DNA from: Scopulibacillus darangshiensis
GTDB lineage: Bacteria > Bacillota > Bacilli > Bacillales > Sporolactobacillaceae
NCBI RefSeq assembly: GCF_004341035.1
Contig: NZ_SLXK01000018.1
Span: forward strand, 16,437 to 80,436
Reading direction: 5' to 3'
Length of the DNA: 64,000 bases
Part shown: positions 60,585-64,000 of the stretch, piece by piece
Numbering within the stretch: position 1 is the first letter of the stretch
Layout: the number at the start of each line of letters is the position of its first letter
Translations under genes and position numbers: made by a program
The notes under the pieces: model-generated
What the model was told of the DNA's origin: nothing
The model's database searches: none
What the model saw: only the letters and a program-made list of their open reading frames with translations

Positions 60585-62000
60585 ATGAAAAAAATAATTA
60601 AAGCTGGAACGGTAGTCACAGCAGCGGATACTTATCAGGCTGATATATTGATTGAAGATGAAAAGGTGACCAAAATAGGTGCTAATCTGCATGACAGTGA
60701 GGCAGAAATAATTGATGCGAAAGGGATGTATGTGTTCCCCGGCGGTGTCGACCCCCATACACATATGGAAATGCCATTTGGCGGAACGGTATCCAGGGAT
60801 GACTTTGAAACGGGGACCATTGCAGCTGCATATGGCGGAACAACGACGTTGATTGATTTTTGCTTAACGGATAAAGGCAAGCCCCTCAGCCACGCCATTC
60901 AAAAGTGGCATAAAAAATCAGCGGATAAAGCGGTTGTCGATTACAGCTTCCATCTGATGATCAGTGAAATCAATGATGCTGTTCTGAATGAGCTTCCAAC
61001 TGTAATCGAACAAGAAGGGATTACATCATTTAAAGTATTCATGGCTTATAAAAATGTCTTCCAGGCTGATGATGAGACATTATTTCGAACATTGATTACC
61101 GCAAGGGAGCATGGTGCCCTAGTAATGGTGCATGCCGAAAATGGCGATGTCGTTGATTATCTGACAAAAAAGGCTTTGGCAGCAGGCCATACAGAACCGA
61201 TTTACCATGCGTTGACAAGGCCTCCAGAAGCAGAAGGAGAGGCGACGGGGCGCGCGGCCAAACTTACTGCGCTTGCTGATGCCCAGCTCTACGTTGTTCA
61301 TGTAACCTGCAAAGAGGCGGTGGAACAGATCGCTGATGCCCGCCGCAAAGGCTTCCGAGTTTGGGGTGAAACCTGCCCGCAATATTTGGTGCTTGACCAA
61401 TCCTATATGGAGAAACCTGATTTTGAAGGGGCAAAGTATGTCTGGTCGCCACCGCTTAGGGAAAAACCCCATCAAGAAGCGCTCTGGAATGCACTAAAAA
61501 GCGGTGATTTGCAAACGATTGGCTCTGATCAATGCTCGTTCGATTTTAACGGGCAAAAGGATCTAGGGAAAGATGATTTTACGAAGATACCGAATGGGGG
61601 ACCATTTGTAGAGGATCGTTTCAGTGTCCTTTTCTCCGAAGGCGTCAAGAAGGGAAGGATCTCACTCAATCAATTTGTCAATTTAGTATCGACCCAGTCG
61701 GCAAAGTTGTTTGGATTATTCCCGAAAAAAGGAACCATTGCTCCAGGCAGTGATGCGGACATCGTCATTTTTGATCCGAATGCCGAGCGGACGATTTCGG
61801 CAAAAACCCATCACATGGCGGTTGATTACAGTGCACTGGAAGGAATGAAAGTGACAGGTGAACCGGTTGCGGTCCTCTCCCGTGGGAATTATGTTATTCG
61901 TGATAAACAGTTTGTAGGAAAACCTGGAGATGGACAGTATCTCAAACGGAAACAATTCAGCATGAATCATAAGGCGGAAAGTCAAACTGTCAAGATGTGA
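60585..62000 (+). CDS. pydB: Dihydropyrimidinase
   Basis: This enzyme opens dihydrouracil to N-carbamoyl-beta-alanine. About 471 residues form an amidohydrolase barrel. Metal ligands are in DPHTHMEMPFGG, the carboxylated Lys in SFKVFMAYKN, and further His/Asp in HAENGDVV, HVTCKEA and IGSDQCSFDF. It could also hydrolyse hydantoins. The ATG at 60585 follows GGAGGG at 8 bases; the open frame extends to 60558. Confidence 0.93.
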   Translation: MKKIIKAGTVVTAADTYQADILIEDEKVTKIGANLHDSEAEIIDAKGMYVFPGGVDPHTHMEMPFGGTVSRDDFETGTIAAAYGGTTTLIDFCLTDKGKPLSHAIQKWHKKSADKAVVDYSFHLMISEINDAVLNELPTVIEQEGITSFKVFMAYKNVFQADDETLFRTLITAREHGALVMVHAENGDVVDYLTKKALAAGHTEPIYHALTRPPEAEGEATGRAAKLTALADAQLYVVHVTCKEAVEQIADARRKGFRVWGETCPQYLVLDQSYMEKPDFEGAKYVWSPPLREKPHQEALWNALKSGDLQTIGSDQCSFDFNGQKDLGKDDFTKIPNGGPFVEDRFSVLFSEGVKKGRISLNQFVNLVSTQSAKLFGLFPKKGTIAPGSDADIVIFDPNAERTISAKTHHMAVDYSALEGMKVTGEPVAVLSRGNYVIRDKQFVGKPGDGQYLKRKQFSMNHKAESQTVKM

Positions 62001-62108
62001 TAGCGGGAAAGTCGGTTCTGACATCCAGATTTCCTGTCTATTCGCTGCATTACAAGCCATTATATTACCGATATTTTCTGTTCAAAAATGAACAAGGAGA
62101 GTATCGTA

Positions 62109-63578
62109 ATGGAAAAAAAGTCGTATGATTACTTAAAATCGCCTGATTTGCTCCCTGTCAGCCACGATAAGAAAACGATCAGCACCTTAGGCTTCTCATC
62201 TATGTGGGTTGGCATGGCCATCCTTTTGGCAACCTTTGCTATTGGGGCGGCAGGGGTCCAGACGCTTCCATTAGGCTGGGTGGTCGCAGCAACAATTATA
62301 GGGTCGCTGGCAATAGGGGTATTTATCACCATAATCGGCGACATCGGCATTGAACACGGCCTGTCATTTCCCGTGTATATGCGTGCTCCTTTTGGCATTA
62401 TCGGTACGCATATTCCTTCGGTGATTCGCGCGATTGCGGCATCCTTTTGGTTCGGGATTAATACCTATTTTGGGGCGACAGCCGTCAATGCCATTCTGAA
62501 CACACTTACTGGGTTTGATCATTGGTTAATCTGCTACATGATTTTCGCTCTGGTGCAGTTAATCAATACAGCATCAGGCATTAAATGGGTTGAAAGGTTT
62601 GCAGATATCACCGCACCTATTATCATTATAATCTCATTGGTTATGTACAGCACACTTTCAGATCAGGCGATCGAGTATGGAAAGAATGTTTGGACTTGGG
62701 TTGAAAGTCCAGTTACAGGTGGGGCAGCAGTGACAGCCTTTCTAGTCGTGCTGTTCAGCAATATGGGATTTTGGGCAACCCTCGGAACGGATATACCGAC
62801 ACTTTCTCGATTTATCAAGGCTCCAAAGTTTGAGAGGAATTGGTTTAAGAGAAACAAGGGCACTTTAATAGGCAGTACGATAGCACTTCCTCTCACAGAA
62901 GCGTTCATGATCATGATTGGCGCAGCATCTTATGTTGTTGCTGCTAATTCAAACCCTGTTTTTGCCTTGGAAAAATCCGCTTCAGGGTGGATGCTTGTTG
63001 TCTTATTATTAATGATTGTGCTGACTCAATGGTCTACGAACATATCTGCTAATTTAGTTCCTGCGGCAGCCATTTTCTCAAATGCAGGGGGACCCAAAGT
63101 GTCTTATGCTGTAGCTGTCTTTATCGCAGGTATCGTCGGGACAGTCATTGAGCCATGGAATGTTTTTAACGTCTTGACCCAAGTACTGTTAATTATTGGT
63201 GCAGTGCTGTCTTCGGTCACTGGGATCTTATTTGCAGATTATTACCTTATTCGAAAACGGAGAGTAAATGTTCAGGACCTGTATAAGAATGCCGGTCAAT
63301 ACAAATACCATGGCGGCGTGAACATTGCCGGTTTTATCGCTTGGTTTGCCGGCGGCATAATAGCCTATTTCTTTATGGATTACTCTTTTATCATCGGCTT
63401 TATCGTGGCAAGCGTTGTATACTATGTTCTTGCAAAGTTTTGGTATTTTAAAAGATTTCCTCAGGAGGAAGTCGAAAATCCGAGTGATGAAGACTATTTG
63501 GGCATTACAGTGGGCCGGGATTGGGTGATCGATGATACCCCGCAATCCGTTCAAAAGAGTGATGCTGAAAGTGTATAA
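62109..63578 (+). CDS. NCS1-family transporter of the pyrimidine-degradation operon
   Basis: About 489 residues and 12 membrane segments. The start (SPDLLPVSHDKKTISTLGFSSMWVGM) and the motifs APFGIIGTHIPSVIRAI and NMGFWATLGTDIPTLSRF are typical of NCS1 proteins such as PucI, Mhp1 and allantoin/uracil/hydantoin permeases. Position after dihydropyrimidinase suggests uptake of uracil, dihydrouracil or a related compound. The ATG at 62109 follows AAGGAGAG. The gap of 108 bases to pydB holds no evident terminator. Confidence 0.88.
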   Translation: MEKKSYDYLKSPDLLPVSHDKKTISTLGFSSMWVGMAILLATFAIGAAGVQTLPLGWVVAATIIGSLAIGVFITIIGDIGIEHGLSFPVYMRAPFGIIGTHIPSVIRAIAASFWFGINTYFGATAVNAILNTLTGFDHWLICYMIFALVQLINTASGIKWVERFADITAPIIIIISLVMYSTLSDQAIEYGKNVWTWVESPVTGGAAVTAFLVVLFSNMGFWATLGTDIPTLSRFIKAPKFERNWFKRNKGTLIGSTIALPLTEAFMIMIGAASYVVAANSNPVFALEKSASGWMLVVLLLMIVLTQWSTNISANLVPAAAIFSNAGGPKVSYAVAVFIAGIVGTVIEPWNVFNVLTQVLLIIGAVLSSVTGILFADYYLIRKRRVNVQDLYKNAGQYKYHGGVNIAGFIAWFAGGIIAYFFMDYSFIIGFIVASVVYYVLAKFWYFKRFPQEEVENPSDEDYLGITVGRDWVIDDTPQSVQKSDAESV

Positions 63579-63592
63579 AGGAGGCGGATGTT

Positions 63593-63811
63593 ATGTCCAC
63601 TTATAAAGATTTCCTTGATGAAAAGGCAAAGATTGATGCCTTGGTTGAAAAAGGATATGTTATTAGTAAAGTCACCGAGCACCTTGATGGTACTGATGTG
63701 GCATTTGAAAAAAATGAAGACTTGAAGGAGATCCTTCAGATCAGACATGCGGATGCGAGGAAATACTTCTCATCAATAATTCTAAAACAACAAAGTATGA
63801 TTAATAATTAA
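63593..63811 (+). CDS. Small unknown protein at the end of the pyrimidine operon
   Basis: The 72-residue soluble, charged protein (MSTYKDFLDEKAKIDALVEK) starts 14 bases after the transporter with GGAGGCGG before the ATG. It is predicted helical at both ends with a middle strand pair (ISKVTEHLDGTDVAFEK). No family is recognised. Tight linkage suggests a helper or regulatory role in pyrimidine breakdown; this is inference. Confidence 0.6.
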   Translation: MSTYKDFLDEKAKIDALVEKGYVISKVTEHLDGTDVAFEKNEDLKEILQIRHADARKYFSSIILKQQSMINN

Positions 63812-63837
63812 GCAGAAGTAAATAGAAAGTTATAAGT

Positions 63838-63869
63838 GCAGCCCCTAACAAATTGGAGCTGCCTTTTTT
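63838..63869 (+). terminator. Terminator of the pyrimidine-degradation operon
   Basis: An 8-bp stem GCAGCCCC/GGAGCTGC with one mismatch and a 9-base loop is followed by CT6. The final 130 bases hold nothing recognisable. Confidence 0.65.
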
Positions 63870-64000
63870 ATCGTTTAGCGTAAAAATTGCATGTTCATCC
63901 CTTAACCTAGATTATTCATAGAAAATCCTCAATAAGACAGAAATGCTTACCCATCAAGCGATTTCGTCATACTATTACGCATCAAATAAATGAAAAAAGA

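Noticed and set aside
1..64000. CRISPR arrays, tRNA or rRNA genes, intact insertion sequences
   Set aside because: No regularly spaced repeats with unique spacers, no tRNA-like CCA/T-loop segments and no transposase-like frame were found. The dispersed repeats are intergenic and non-coding.

Overview
The window comes from a low-to-mid GC, endospore-forming Gram-positive bacterium of the order Bacillales. The sequence shows SpoIIP, the small acid-soluble spore protein SspN, a Tgl-type spore-coat transglutaminase, KapB, an orphan PAS sensor kinase of the KinA/KinE type, a lipoteichoic acid synthase, a class F sortase, bacilliredoxin BrxA and a DynA dynamin. Strong AGGAGG-type ribosome sites and frequent TTG/GTG starts agree with this. 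The genus cannot be fixed from sequence alone. There are no rRNA or tRNA genes, no CRISPR array and no intact mobile element.

Layout. 1-16.9 kb: housekeeping (MFS exporter, GndA-type 6-phosphogluconate dehydrogenase facing zwf, TRIC-type channel, DEAD-box helicase, IDEAL protein, DynA, EamA transporter, RNase HI, fhs, brxA, trhO, acyl-CoA dehydrogenase). 17-20.3 kb: a minus-strand operon of an HpaB-type flavin monooxygenase, an unknown protein and the spore transglutaminase. 20.4-27 kb: kapB, part of an amino-acid ABC importer, thyA-dfrA, a 4Fe-4S/CDGSH protein, a degenerate P-loop protein and an M42 peptidase. 27-31 kb: sensor kinase, sspN, a small DGTVHRG-motif protein, aceA and a tiny Cys-rich zinc protein. 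31.4-33.2 kb: an ABC-F ATPase behind a ribosome-sensing attenuator leader. 33.3-40 kb: LysR/AbrB-family pair, YwaF-type membrane protein, spoIIP, a second DGTVHRG protein and LTA synthase. 40.5-44.6 kb: a cell-surface module with ECF sigma factor, RskA-type anti-sigma factor, a two-repeat His-rich surface protein with an MPKTG sorting signal, and its probable sortase. 44.6-48.3 kb: YeiH/LysR pair and a YhfW-like FAD/Rieske oxidoreductase. 48.4-49 kb: a degraded patch with an MFS remnant. 49-52.6 kb: divergent NCS1 and amino-acid permease genes with matching attenuator leaders. 52.7-56.2 kb: AmpS, an unknown protein, and a probably leaderless ArsR gene beside an MFS exporter. 57-63.8 kb: a reductive pyrimidine-degradation operon (uracil to beta-alanine) with transporter and a small unknown protein.

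Three non-coding signals stand out. (1) An intergenic repeat family (eight copies and two tails, all in + orientation) sits after the terminators of + genes, ends in its own terminator hairpin, and often supplies the stop codon of the convergent gene. (2) Two divergent leaders near 50.5-50.96 kb share a block of NAG triplets and mutually exclusive antiterminator/terminator pairings; in one leader the triplets are spaced exactly four bases apart, as in HutP targets. (3) The ABC-F leader encodes a 12-residue peptide inside nested long-range hairpins followed by a terminator.

Starts given here are those best supported by ribosome-binding sites and often lie downstream of the longest open frame.
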